DNA of 64,000 nucleotides. It comes from Methanoculleus sp. 7T. GTDB lineage: Archaea > Halobacteriota > Methanomicrobia > Methanomicrobiales > Methanoculleaceae. The notes beneath the pieces are model-generated. The model made no database searches and was not told where the DNA came from. It was given only the letters and a program-made list of their open reading frames with translations. Of the stretch, positions 9,733 to 17,915 are shown in pieces; the stretch's first letter is position 1, and every line of letters begins with the position of its first letter. Both the position numbers and the translations under genes were made by a program. The stretch is from NCBI RefSeq assembly GCF_023195915.1, contig NZ_JALPRP010000001.1:1426001-1490000 (forward strand), read 5' to 3'.

Positions 9733-9750
9733 GAATCAGAACCCTGATTC
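9733..9750. terminator. Short perfect inverted repeat at the sufB stop
   Basis: GAATCAG-AACC-CTGATTC is a perfect 7-bp stem with a 4-base loop covering the sufB stop codon and lying just before the pcm ribosome-binding site. It has no T-run after it, so a weak attenuator or translational element is as likely as a terminator. Function is not shown by sequence. Confidence 0.3.
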
Positions 9751-10827
9751 TGCTTTATCGATTGCGGCATCGATCTGCTCCTGCAGGACTGCAGGCAGAC
9801 CGCTGATCTTTACATCCAAGAACCCGCGTATAATGGTTGCGGTGGCCTCCTCCTCGGAGAGACCCCTTGCCATGAGGTACTCGATCTCGTGGCGGGCGAT
9901 CTTGCCGACCGCGGCCTCGTGGGAAAGTTCGGTGCCGGTCAGCGTTCCTTCGATCTCCGGGATGGCATGGATGGTGCCGTCTTTTAGGATCAGGCCCTTG
10001 CACTCGATATGGCCACGGGTGTTCTCCTTCTCGCCGAGGATGTGCCCCCGGGAGATGACGGTGCCGCCGGTGGTGATGGCCCGGGTGATCAGTTCCGTGC
10101 TCGTGTGCTCGGCACCGAGGATGGTCCGGGAGCCGAGGTCGAGGAGCGATCCCGGCGTCGCGACGACGATGCTTGAGAACCGGGCCACGGCATTCTTCCC
10201 GACAAGGCGTGCCGTCGGGTACATATTGACCTGGTGGACCGGCTGCATGCAGATGTAGTTCGAGAGGAAGGTGCCGTCCTCCTCAACGATGGTGGCGCTC
10301 CGCGGGAAGACGCTTATCCCCGGGTTCCAGTTGTGGATCATCGTGGACGTGACCTTGGCCCCTTTGCCGACGTAGATCTCGGTCACCCCGATGTGCGCAC
10401 CGTGCTCCTTCTGCCAGGAACTGGCACAGCCGGAGATGATGTGCATCTCCGCCCCTTCTCTTGCTATGAAGATGTTGTGGACGTGCTGCACCGGTTCCTC
10501 GCGGAGGAAGAGGCAGGCCTGGAGCGGCATCTCGACCTTTGCGCCTTCATGGGCTATGACGACGAGGCCCTGCGGCTCTTCCTGCTTTGCCACGAATTGG
10601 GTATATTTGTCCTTATCCTTCGGGACCGCGTTCCAGTAGTAGTCCTTCATCCAGTCGTACTTCTCGAGGGCGACCTTGATGGGGAGCATCTCGATCCCCT
10701 CGGCCCCGCAGGTGGTCTGCACTACCTTCTGGTCGATCTGGAAGAAACTCCCGCACCGGTTCTTCATCTCGACTTCAAGACCGGTCAGGGCAAGGCGTTC
10801 CCGGTCTTTTGCCGAGAGGTGCTCCAT
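9736..10827 (-). CDS. sufB: Fe-S cluster scaffold, SufB/SufD family (minimal SufBC system)
   Basis: This 363-residue SufBD-fold protein is the scaffold partner of SufC in Fe-S cluster assembly. The C-terminal beta-helix region holds the family signatures EHTSTELITRAI and RGHIECKGLILKDG, and SHEAAVGKIARHEIEYLMARGLSEEEA follows near the end. It is shorter than bacterial SufB (about 480), typical of archaea that have one SufB-like protein and no SufSE/SufA. The start at 10827 (MEHLSAKDRERL) lies 5 bases after the sufC stop; a longer reading frame from 10914 would overlap sufC and is unlikely. Acts in the cytoplasm as a complex with SufC. Confidence 0.92.
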   Translation of the reverse strand: MEHLSAKDRERLALTGLEVEMKNRCGSFFQIDQKVVQTTCGAEGIEMLPIKVALEKYDWMKDYYWNAVPKDKDKYTQFVAKQEEPQGLVVIAHEGAKVEMPLQACLFLREEPVQHVHNIFIAREGAEMHIISGCASSWQKEHGAHIGVTEIYVGKGAKVTSTMIHNWNPGISVFPRSATIVEEDGTFLSNYICMQPVHQVNMYPTARLVGKNAVARFSSIVVATPGSLLDLGSRTILGAEHTSTELITRAITTGGTVISRGHILGEKENTRGHIECKGLILKDGTIHAIPEIEGTLTGTELSHEAAVGKIARHEIEYLMARGLSEEEATATIIRGFLDVKISGLPAVLQEQIDAAIDKAESGF

Positions 10828-10832
10828 GTCGG

Positions 10833-11564
10833 TTATATCTGTTTGCAACGCAGGCACTCTCCGTATCCTTTCTCTTTGACCACGCGCAGAATCTCGCGGG
10901 GGTTCCCATGACACCGTATCTGGCCGTCTATCAGCACATGTCCCTGGTCGGCATCGAGGTAGTCGAGGATGTAGCCGGTATGGGTGATGATCAGACCGCT
11001 CCGCCGCCGGTTGACGATATGGACGTCCTTCTCGAGCAAGCCTGCGATCTCCTTCCCCATCAGGTTCATATTCTCAAGATCGACACCGCTCTCCGGTTCG
11101 TCCAGCATGAGGAAGTCGGGCTGCTGGACCTTCAGTTGCAGGACTTCGCTCCGCTTTATCTCGCCGCCGGAGAATCCGACGTTGATGTCCCGGGCAAGGA
11201 AGTGCTCCATGTTGACCGACTGTGCGAGCGCTTCTATCGCGCCTTCCCCCATATGGGATGTGGCGGCGAGCAGTTTCCCGAGTTTCAGCCCGGATATTGC
11301 AGGCGGGTGCTGAAACATCATGCCTATCCCGAGATGGGCCCGCTCGTGGATCGGCATGTTGGTGATATCCTTCCCTTTAAATATGATAGACCCGGCTGTG
11401 ATCGTATAGCCACCGAACCCCATGATGGCTTTGAGTAGCGTGCTCTTGCCCGAGCCGTTCGGGCCCATCAGGACATGGGTCTCCCCCTGCCCGATGTGGA
11501 GATTGATGTCGTGGAGCACTTCGGTGTCATCCACGCTCACGTGCAAATCACTGATATCCAGCAT
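10833..11564 (-). CDS. sufC: Fe-S cluster assembly ATPase SufC
   Basis: An ABC-type ATPase of 243 residues without a membrane partner: Walker A GPNGSGKSTL (about 34-43), signature FSGGEIKRSEVLQL (about 130), Walker B DFLMLDEPESGVDLEN, where ESGVD is characteristic of SufC, and a switch His in IVNRRRSGLIITH. It drives shape changes of the SufB scaffold during cluster assembly. It is the first gene of a run sufC-sufB-pcm-cyclase-DUF, so the promoter should lie in the 430-base region upstream. The two-gene form is the ancestral set also described in other anaerobic archaea. Confidence 0.95.
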   Translation of the reverse strand: MLDISDLHVSVDDTEVLHDINLHIGQGETHVLMGPNGSGKSTLLKAIMGFGGYTITAGSIIFKGKDITNMPIHERAHLGIGMMFQHPPAISGLKLGKLLAATSHMGEGAIEALAQSVNMEHFLARDINVGFSGGEIKRSEVLQLKVQQPDFLMLDEPESGVDLENMNLMGKEIAGLLEKDVHIVNRRRSGLIITHTGYILDYLDADQGHVLIDGQIRCHGNPREILRVVKEKGYGECLRCKQI

Positions 11565-11997
11565 ACGGCACTCCGTTCCATGTATTTGTCAGGGGATACA
11601 TTAACACTTGCCAACGTAACACCTGCCGTTCCAGCCGACGGAGGAGCAAATCGCGTCAATAATCGATTTTTTTGCTCGGAAGATTCTCTTTGTCGGCCCT
11701 ATGGCGTAACGGGGGTTGGGGATTCAGCCGAACCCCTCCACTTCACTTTCGCGCTGCACGCGGCCTATGGTTAAGTAACGGCCCTTCCCGTTCCATGTAT
11801 GGACAGAACTGCATTCACCACGTTTGCCTGCCTTGTCGAGCGGGCCGCACGGCACCCGACGATTGTCAGGCGGAACCAGATGCGTAAAGTAGCGTACGTC
11901 AACACCACCGATGCGGCGAACCGTTCTCTTTCGTGAAGTAAATGGCTATGCTTAAACCCTCCCGTGTACCACAGACACCTGAGGTGAGCAAGCCGGG
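11565..11997. other. 433-base divergent intergenic region between sufC and a DNA methyltransferase
   Basis: The region must contain the sufC promoter and perhaps that of the methyltransferase. The 12-mer CGTTCCATGTAT occurs twice, near 11572 and 11789. A short open frame at 11799-11936 is listed separately as a weak candidate. A poly-T tract with GATTTTTTTGC lies near 11663-11675. No RNA gene is recognised. Confidence 0.5.
11799..11936 (+). CDS. Possible small protein of 45 residues (weak candidate)
   Basis: An ATG frame starts MDRTAFTTFACLVERAARHP and ends RSLS. It lies in the otherwise empty region before the DNA methyltransferase and on the same strand. Supporting points are the compact hydrophobic/basic composition and a stop 61 bases before the methyltransferase start. 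Against it: no clear ribosome-binding site, ordinary third-position GC, and no recognised family. It may be chance. Confidence 0.2.
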   Translation: MDRTAFTTFACLVERAARHPTIVRRNQMRKVAYVNTTDAANRSLS

Positions 11998-12876
11998 ATG
12001 CGGCGGGAAGGCATACCGAACCGAGACAAGAAAGAGAAGATCCGGCGGGGCACCAGAGATACGAAGCACGCCGTCCATACATCCGAGCCTCACGCCGTCC
12101 GGCAATACGCAAACAGCATCATCTGCGGCGATGCGATAGCGGTGCTCCCGGAGATCCCGGACCGGAGCATCGATCTTGTCGTCACGTCCCCGCCCTACAA
12201 CTTCGGTCACCACTATGCAAACGACAGTATGAGCGATACTCGCGAGTGGAACGACTATTTCCGGAGACTCGGAGCGATATGGAGGGAGTGCTACCGGGCC
12301 CTCAAACCGGGCGGGAGAATGGTCGTCAACATCCAGCCGCTCTTCTCAGACTACATCCCTACGCATCATATCGTCTCTTCTCAGCTCCTCGATCTCGGAT
12401 TTCTCTGGAAAGCGGAGATCCTCTGGGAGAAGAACAACTACAACGCCAAATATACGGCATGGGGGAGCTGGAAGTCGCCGTCGATGCCGTATCTGAAGTA
12501 TACTTGGGAGTTCATCGAGGTCTTCGATAAGGAGACGCACAAGAAGACGGGGCGGAAGGAGGATATCGACATCTCCGGCGACGAGTTCAAGGAGTGGGTC
12601 TTTGCGAAGTGGGCCTTCCCGCCGGAGGCCAAGATGCGGGATTACCGACACCCGGCGATGTTCCCTGAGGAACTCCCACGGCGGGTGATCAAACTCTTTT
12701 CCTACCGGGGGGATCTGGTCCTCGACCCCTTCAACGGCGCAGGGACGACGACGCTCGTCGCCTGCCGGTCCGGGCGGCGGTTCATCGGGATCGATATCTC
12801 CCCCGAATACTGTGAGACCGCCGTGGCCCGGCTTCGTGATGCTGGGGCCCCTACCCGCTACATCGTCTGGAAGTAG
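11998..12876 (+). CDS. Solitary site-specific DNA methyltransferase (beta-class, probably N4-cytosine)
   Basis: The 292-residue protein has the catalytic motif TSPPYNF at 63-69 before the SAM motif DPFNGAGTTTLVAC (about 243-256), the order of beta-class amino-methyltransferases. The serine in SPPY favours N4-cytosine over N6-adenine, but this is not decisive. RFIGIDISPEYCETA closes the SAM region. GAGGTGAG lies about 10 bases before the ATG. No restriction enzyme is adjacent: the next gene is a convergent lipoprotein 7 bases away. It may therefore be an orphan regulatory or protective methylase. The N-terminal 35 residues are very basic and may be partly leader. Confidence 0.9.
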   Translation: MRREGIPNRDKKEKIRRGTRDTKHAVHTSEPHAVRQYANSIICGDAIAVLPEIPDRSIDLVVTSPPYNFGHHYANDSMSDTREWNDYFRRLGAIWRECYRALKPGGRMVVNIQPLFSDYIPTHHIVSSQLLDLGFLWKAEILWEKNNYNAKYTAWGSWKSPSMPYLKYTWEFIEVFDKETHKKTGRKEDIDISGDEFKEWVFAKWAFPPEAKMRDYRHPAMFPEELPRRVIKLFSYRGDLVLDPFNGAGTTTLVACRSGRRFIGIDISPEYCETAVARLRDAGAPTRYIVWK

Positions 12877-12883
12877 CCCCGGG

Positions 12884-13987
12884 TCACTCCGCCAGGTATG
12901 CTTGAGCGCGGAGGTACGACCCGGGCCGGTCGTGAGCATGCGTGACGAGGTAGTTGTGGAGATCCACGGCAGCCCTCGACTCCTCAAGCAGGGCGTTGTA
13001 GGATCGCACGGCGCCGTTGTAGTCGCGGGCTTTCCGGTTGTATTCCGGGACGAGGCGGTTGTACTCCCGGATCCCCCCGGACCGGGAGAGGTCTGTCATC
13101 CGTGCGCCGAGAGAGTCGAGGGACTCTCGCTCAGCCTCAAGTTCTTGTGCGCGCGCCGAGAGTTCCGGTGCAAGCGCCTCGACCCGGGCGAGGGACGAGT
13201 CGAGGGCGCGATCGATCGTCATGATCTGGTCGCATCCGGCGTAGAACCGCGGCCCGTCGCCGACCGGGATCACCAGAGGGTCTGAGGAGAGGACCGTCCC
13301 GTTCGAGAGTGTCCGGGGCGGGAGGCCTACGTAACTTGCGTTTGTGGTCTCGATGTAGGCGTAGGTGGTGTTCCGGTAGTGGCACCCGGTGTTCCTCACC
13401 CCGACGGCCATGTGCGCCTCGTCCCCGAAGTAGAGGAGTGCGACCCCGTAGCCCTCCCGGGCCAGGAGTCCGGCGAGGAGGAGGCTTTTGTCGTCGCAGT
13501 CGCCCTCTCCGTCTCCGTAGGTCTCGATGGGAAACTTCGGTTCGGCGATCGAGGTGTCGGTCTTGTAGGGGATGGACTGCACGAATACGGTGATCAGTTC
13601 GAGGTAGCGGTCGTCGTCGAGTCCCTCACGGTCTCGGATCTCGCGGAAGGCGGCGAGCAGGTCTGCGTAGAAGGGTTCCTGGCGGGATTCGTTTACGAAC
13701 GCCCGGTAGTAGATAGGGATCCACTCCTCTTCGGAGAGGTCTTTGTAGAGGTGGAGCCTTCGATCAGCCTCTTTTGCGCCGGCGTAGACCGTCGGGTCGA
13801 TATCGATTCCGATCGTCTCCTCGCCGTCCTCGAACGGGAAGGTGTAGACCGGGAGGTTTTCGAGGCTTGCCCCCTCGACCGGCACGATCGTCGGCGGGAC
13901 GGCTTCCGGGGGAGAGAAACTGCCTAAGCACCCGGCCCCGAGAGCCGCGGCGACGAGGACGAGGACCAGAAGAAGTCTTTTCCACAT
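12884..13987 (-). CDS. Transglutaminase-like lipoprotein
   Basis: A 367-residue exported protein. The N-terminus MWKRLLLVLVLVAAALGAGC has a lipobox-like end with Cys20 as the probable lipid anchor. A transglutaminase-like/cysteine-protease domain spans about 100-250: Cys164 in GEGDCDDKSLLLAG and His192 in DEAHMAVGV form the expected pair, with a Tyr-rich ETTNASY stretch where the third residue would be. Residues about 262-340 form a charged helical region likely to coil (ELEAERESLDSL, EYNRLVPEYNRKARDYN). It probably acts on cell-surface proteins or peptides; the substrate is unknown. It is convergent with the methyltransferase. Confidence 0.8.
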   Translation of the reverse strand: MWKRLLLVLVLVAAALGAGCLGSFSPPEAVPPTIVPVEGASLENLPVYTFPFEDGEETIGIDIDPTVYAGAKEADRRLHLYKDLSEEEWIPIYYRAFVNESRQEPFYADLLAAFREIRDREGLDDDRYLELITVFVQSIPYKTDTSIAEPKFPIETYGDGEGDCDDKSLLLAGLLAREGYGVALLYFGDEAHMAVGVRNTGCHYRNTTYAYIETTNASYVGLPPRTLSNGTVLSSDPLVIPVGDGPRFYAGCDQIMTIDRALDSSLARVEALAPELSARAQELEAERESLDSLGARMTDLSRSGGIREYNRLVPEYNRKARDYNGAVRSYNALLEESRAAVDLHNYLVTHAHDRPGSYLRAQAYLAE

Positions 13988-14205
13988 GGTATCAGGGGCG
14001 GGCAGGGAGACCGGCGGGTTCTTCTCTGTTGTGCCGGCGGATGGCAGTCATGATGCTCTTCCTTCTCCTGGTATCTCGTAGGGATATTTATTGAGTGCCA
14101 GGTTGAGGCGGCACCCGGCCCGCAGCACCGGGACAATCTTCATGTAGGTTGCAAAGATATATCCGCACCGTGGCCCAGATGCCGTCACCAGGAGGGTATT
14201 GAGAT

Positions 14206-14709
14206 ATGGACGCATTCGAACGAATACCGGTGGACGTGAGATGGAAACTGGCTGCACGGGAACTCTCCGCGCTGCCGCTTGCCTACCGCCGGGCTATCAG
14301 GGACGGTGCCGACGACCAACTTTATAACGAGGTTGAGCGGGTGGTATGGCAGGAACTGGGCAAAGAGGTGGGTGTTATCGCCCGCGCTTTCGGGATGCCG
14401 GTCGGAAATGCACATGAGGTTGCGGAGGCGTTTGCGGCGGCGACGCGGGTGCTCTTCGGACCTGACTACCAGTATGAGATCCGTGACTCCGGCCCGGACG
14501 AGGTGGACCTGACGATCCGGAAGTGCGCGATGGTTGAGAGGGCAGAGGAGGCTGAGGAGAACCCGCTTGCCGCCTGCAATGTCTGCCACGCCTTCGCAAA
14601 CGCCGCGATACCGGACCTGAACCGGAACTACGTCCTGAAGTACCGGAGCAGCATCTGCGCCGGCGAGAGCGCATGCTCGGTTACGGTAAGGCCCGCAAGC
14701 CGGAAGTAG
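14206..14709 (+). CDS. Conserved protein, possibly ATC-hydrolase-like / DUF6125-like
   Basis: This 167-residue soluble protein begins after a good AGGAGG site (about 14190). The N-terminal helical part (ELSALPLAYRRAIRDG, then a run with AFGMPVGNAHEVAEAF) and the C-terminal part with Cys at about 105, 124 and 127 (NVCHAFANAAI) resemble methanogen proteins annotated as L-2-amino-thiazoline-4-carboxylate hydrolase family or DUF6125. I am not certain of the family. The Cys/His residues could form a metal site. It is divergent from the transglutaminase-like gene and precedes archaemetzincin by 285 bases. No function is proposed. Confidence 0.6.
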   Translation: MDAFERIPVDVRWKLAARELSALPLAYRRAIRDGADDQLYNEVERVVWQELGKEVGVIARAFGMPVGNAHEVAEAFAAATRVLFGPDYQYEIRDSGPDEVDLTIRKCAMVERAEEAEENPLAACNVCHAFANAAIPDLNRNYVLKYRSSICAGESACSVTVRPASRK

Positions 14710-14994
14710 TGCGCCGGGCGGTTTCGAGTGCCCCGTGTGTTGGACCGTCGGCAGGCGGCTTGGGCGTTCCCGTTTGAATCGCACGGGCTCGGGGGTTCCG
14801 GCATGCCGTATGAAAATATCTACCGTGCGCAGTCGGGGACCCGGCTCATGGCAATCGGTAAAAAAAGGGGCCGGCCGGGTGCGGAAGTCGCGGCATCATC
14901 CTATGCGGCCCTGCAGGGCGGCTCTCCGCCACCGGAATGCCTGATCGATACCATCAAATCCTTGCACGCCGGTACCCGGCACCGAGATGCCGCC

Positions 14995-15531
14995 ATGAGT
15001 ATCATCCTCATCCCTATCGGAAAGGTCGATCCTGGAGAGATGAAACTGCTTGAGAGCCCGCTGAAGGCGGAATTCTCCTGCGATGTAGCGATCGGGAAGA
15101 AGATCCCGCTTCCTGCAGCCGCGCTGAACGCCGCCCGCAATCAGTACGATGCGGAGGTGATGCTCGAGCACCTCTCGCTCTCCGGGGAGACCGCCGGCTA
15201 CGACCGGGTGCTGGGGGTTACCGACGTCGATCTCTACCTCCCGGGCATGAACTTCGTCTTCGGGCTCGCGGGCCGGAGGAACGCCGTGATCTCTCTCCGC
15301 CGCCTCAGGCAGTCGTTTTACAACCAGCCTGAGGGCGCAGGAGTCTTCCGGCGCCGTGCTGTTGTGGAGGCGGTGCACGAGCTCGGGCACACTTTCGGGC
15401 TCGCCCATTGTGAAGATCCTCGGTGCGTCATGCGCTTCTCAAACACCATCGCTGAGACCGACCGGAAGGGACCGGCGTTCTGCACGGCCTGCCGCTCAAG
15501 AATTCGCACCGGGGAGGCCGGAGGACGGTGA
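14995..15531 (+). CDS. amzA: Archaemetzincin, zinc metalloprotease
   Basis: The motif HELGHTFGLAHCEDPRCVM (128-146) is the archaemetzincin form of the metzincin site, HExxHxxGxxHCx4CxM: three zinc-binding His, the catalytic Glu129, and the downstream Met of the Met-turn. The Cys139/Cys144 pair with FCTACRSR near the C-terminus builds the second, structural zinc site. From the ATG at 14995 the protein is 178 residues, the usual archaeal size; an open frame extends 89 codons further upstream but gives a sequence unlike the family. Its stop overlaps the NTPase GTG start by 3 bases. Substrates of archaeal AmzA are not established. Confidence 0.93.
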   Translation: MSIILIPIGKVDPGEMKLLESPLKAEFSCDVAIGKKIPLPAAALNAARNQYDAEVMLEHLSLSGETAGYDRVLGVTDVDLYLPGMNFVFGLAGRRNAVISLRRLRQSFYNQPEGAGVFRRRAVVEAVHELGHTFGLAHCEDPRCVMRFSNTIAETDRKGPAFCTACRSRIRTGEAGGR

Positions 15532-16109
15532 CCGGGAACCTGCTCATCACCGGGCGGCCGGGCTCCGGGAAGACCACGCTCATACGCCGTCTTACGGAGC
15601 GTTTTGCCGGTTATTCGCCGGTTGGGTTCTTTACCCTCGAGGCCCGGATGGGCAGAGAACGGGTAGGGTTCGACCTCGTGAGCCTTGCCGGGGAGCGGCG
15701 ATGCTTCGCTCGCACCGGGTTTTCGGGTCCCTGCCGTGTGGGCAAGTACGGTGTCGATATTGAGGGGTTTGAAGAGTTCTTGGCGTCGGTCCCGTTCTTT
15801 GCGTCGGGCGCCCGCCTGGTCTTCATCGACGAGATCGGGAAGATGGAGTGCTGCTCGTCGGTCTTCCGCAGGGTTGTGCGGGAGGTGCTCGATGCCGCAA
15901 CCCCTTGCGTGGCGACGGTTGCACTGCGGGGCGTCCCCGGCCTTGACCGGATCAAGGCTCGGGGTGACGTCCGGGTCGTGGAGGTGACCCGGTCGAACCG
16001 CGATCAACTCCTGCCGGAACTTGAGGCGGAGGTGCGGCGCCTGGTGGGCGCCGGGCCGGGGAAGGGCGGCGGGAGGGAAACAATCGACACAAATCTGCCG
16101 CTAAACTGA
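15528..16109 (+). CDS. Nucleoside-triphosphatase, THEP1 family
   Basis: The 193-residue P-loop protein has Walker A GRPGSGKTTL (8-17) and Walker B VFIDEIGKMEC (about 96-106), where DEIGKME is the THEP1/NTPase-3 signature. PVGFFTLEAR (about 33-42) is also diagnostic. THEP1 proteins hydrolyse NTPs slowly and are thought to clean up or phosphorylate nucleotides; the in vivo role is unclear. The start is a GTG overlapping the amzA stop, so the two are likely one operon. Confidence 0.9.
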   Translation: MTGNLLITGRPGSGKTTLIRRLTERFAGYSPVGFFTLEARMGRERVGFDLVSLAGERRCFARTGFSGPCRVGKYGVDIEGFEEFLASVPFFASGARLVFIDEIGKMECCSSVFRRVVREVLDAATPCVATVALRGVPGLDRIKARGDVRVVEVTRSNRDQLLPELEAEVRRLVGAGPGKGGGRETIDTNLPLN

Positions 16110-16451
16110 AGAATCCTTCTCAAACGCCGCGCTCATCTCGAATATTCAAAGTATTCATATATAATATATTTATACTGTCATAAAATTTCATTTTCTCAAA
16201 ATTTCATCGTATATTGCAGGTATCACATATCAGGGGCAAATTTTTGGTAATTCCAAATCGTAATGCTTTTAACTCCCCGTTCCAACCTTATCGATTGCCC
16301 CCAATACATTTTTGCGGCTTCTTCTTCGCTCTATCATTATTGCCATGGAGTGGATGCTTTCCACCGCATCATCTTCAGCATCCGCTTCGCGGGTCGGGTC
16401 CCGAAGGGTATCGGTTGCGATCCGCCGTCTACGCCCCCGGGTACGGCATGG
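16110..16451. other. 342-base AT-rich intergenic region
   Basis: This lies between the convergent NTPase and HTH genes. From about 16135 to 16265 the sequence is strikingly AT-rich for this genome, with TATATAATATATTTATAC near 16157-16174 followed by repeated AAATTTCAT-type blocks. A short frame after 16350 shows no family likeness. The TATA-rich stretch may start an unseen transcript or mark foreign DNA. Nothing else is recognised. Confidence 0.45.
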
Positions 16452-16658
16452 TCACGCCAAGTCCTCATCCTCAAACGTGAAGACCTCTTCGATGGTGGAT
16501 CCCAGCGCCCGGGCCACCTTGTAGGCAAGTTTTAAGGAGGGGTTGTACTTCCCCTTCTCGAGGAAGACGATCGTCTCTCGCCGCACACCGACCTGTTGCG
16601 CCAATTCTTCTTGAGTGAGCCCCATCTTCGCTCGGAGCTCCCGGATCTTGGTCTTCAC
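16452..16658 (-). CDS. Small XRE-type helix-turn-helix regulator
   Basis: A 68-residue Cro/C1-type DNA-binding protein: [20 protein letters not shown] followed by [20 protein letters not shown] is a textbook HTH, and [14 protein letters not shown] is the usual C-terminal helix and tail of the YozG-like group. I use the GTG at 16658, preceded by AAGGGGG, rather than the ATG at 16688 which has no ribosome-binding site. It follows the DUF2178 membrane gene by about 70 bases on the same strand. This pairing is frequent in archaea and bacteria, and it probably represses its own operon at the inverted repeat before the DUF2178 gene. Confidence 0.9.
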   Translation of the reverse strand: MKTKIRELRAKMGLTQEELAQQVGVRRETIVFLEKGKYNPSLKLAYKVARALGSTIEEVFTFEDEDLA

Positions 16659-16727
16659 CCGACGTCCCCCTTCCGGAGCAGACGCCATTCGGTTGCGCTT
16701 ATCCGCTTCATCGCTGCACCGGCGGTT

Positions 16728-17114
16728 TCACGCCACGTCCCCCTGTCGGAAGAAGTACCACTGGAAAAGCCGGGCTGAGATCCCCATCAGCAGGATGGTG
16801 ACGAGCAGCACATCCCCGACCGGGAGGGTGAGCAACCCGAGGTAGTCCACCCAGAAGAGGATCGCGAGGAAGACGAGGGTGAGCAGCCATGAGTATGAGA
16901 TGCCGTACGCCCCGATCTTCTTCGTCCGCTCATCGCTCTCCAGTTCGTCCCGGAACCTTCGGTGCTGCATGAAGGCAATCACAAGGACCGTCGCACCGAA
17001 GGCTACGAGGGTCGAAGAGAGCACCTCTGTTCCCTGCACGAGAAACGGGAGGAGGAGCCCTGCGGCTGCGAGAAATGCTCCTACTGCAATCTTTATCACG
17101 TATCGCGGTTTCAT
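16728..17114 (-). CDS. DUF2178-like four-helix membrane protein
   Basis: A protein of 128 residues with predicted membrane helices at about 6-26, 32-49, 75-92 and 98-115, and a conserved cytoplasmic segment between helices 2 and 3, RRFRDELESDERTKKIG, which is the hallmark of DUF2178 proteins. The function of the family is not known. It is translated from GGTGAG just before the ATG, and co-transcribed with the small HTH regulator that follows. The promoter has an inverted repeat overlapping the expected transcription start. Confidence 0.8.
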   Translation of the reverse strand: MKPRYVIKIAVGAFLAAAGLLLPFLVQGTEVLSSTLVAFGATVLVIAFMQHRRFRDELESDERTKKIGAYGISYSWLLTLVFLAILFWVDYLGLLTLPVGDVLLVTILLMGISARLFQWYFFRQGDVA

Positions 17115-17124
17115 CTCCTCACCT

Positions 17125-17160
17125 GTTAGGTATATCTAACATTGTGTTAGAAATATATGA
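17125..17160 (-). promoter_or_regulatory. Promoter and operator-like repeat of the DUF2178-HTH operon
   Basis: On the minus strand a TATA-like TCATATATTT (17151-17160) lies about 37-46 bases before the ATG. Between it and the start codon is GTTAG-6-CTAAC (17125-17140) with a third GTTAG half at 17146-17150. The repeat would sit over the transcription start, a normal place for a repressor. The likely ligand is the HTH protein of the same operon (inference). Confidence 0.55.
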
Positions 17161-17369
17161 TATCTTGTGTTTGTAGGGGGCGAAGTATGCCCGCCTGGGT
17201 GAACGGGACGGAAAGGTGCTTTGTGCCGTAAGATGGGGGACTTGCCAAGGTCATTTTGAAGATACCGCGAGCGCTATCGTCTGTCGCCTCGTCACAAATG
17301 CGAGTGTCTATGTGGTTGGATGGCAAACCCACTGTTAGCAGTGGTCATGGGAGAAGTGAACGACTCGGG

Positions 17370-17915
17370 GTGGAGAAAATATCGGATATACTACCCTCTC
17401 CTTCTGGAGTTAATATCTACATCGACGAGTCCGGGGATCTTGGATTTACAGGGCGGAGTTCACCCTACTTTGTCATCGGAGCCATCATCGTAAAAGGGCC
17501 GGAAAAGGTCCAACGAATAAAGACCTGCATGAGCAGGGTCAAGAAGAAACTTCCGAAAAAGCATAAAAACATTCCAGAACTGAAATATCACAACACCGAC
17601 GACACATATCGAAGACGCGTTCTGGAGTGCATCTCCAAAACAAACGTCGATATCGTGTTTCTACTGCTGAGAAAAGAGCAGGTTTATCATTACCTCAGGG
17701 ATCGGCATCAGATATTGTACAACTATCTCACCGGTTCTCTCGTCTCAACGGTAATAGCAGATTACGGATTCTCATCAGATGTTAACGTGATCATAGACAA
17801 GTCTCTGGACGGTGTGGTCAGAGAAGAGTTCGACAAGTACCTTGCTCATCGTTCGCTTGAGAACGGTTCCTTCCGTCAGTCGGCAATGTGCCGCTTGGAG
17901 GTCATGAGCATCTGA
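17370..17915 (+). CDS. DUF3800 protein, probably C-terminally broken
   Basis: The diagnostic N-terminal motif YIDESGDLGFTG and the following PYFVIGAIIV identify DUF3800, a family with an RNase H-like fold often found near mobile and defence genes. A helical linker and VNVIIDKSLDG (second acidic strand) are present, but the usual third part, with a conserved Asp and a phrase like LQvADfiaG, is absent: the frame ends MCRLEVMSI and no other frame continues the domain. The start is uncertain; GTG 17370 is taken because family N-termini begin a few residues before YIDESG. Base composition is more AT-rich than its neighbours, suggesting transfer and decay. Confidence 0.6.
   Translation: MEKISDILPSPSGVNIYIDESGDLGFTGRSSPYFVIGAIIVKGPEKVQRIKTCMSRVKKKLPKKHKNIPELKYHNTDDTYRRRVLECISKTNVDIVFLLLRKEQVYHYLRDRHQILYNYLTGSLVSTVIADYGFSSDVNVIIDKSLDGVVREEFDKYLAHRSLENGSFRQSAMCRLEVMSI

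Noticed and set aside
14728-14994. N-terminal extension of archaemetzincin by 89 codons
   Set aside because: Family proteins begin near MSIILIPIGKV; the extension lacks similarity and the intact protein already has normal length.
16312-16524. 70-codon frame running into the HTH gene region
   Set aside because: Ser/Arg-rich frame-shifted reading opposite the regulator gene; no ribosome-binding site.
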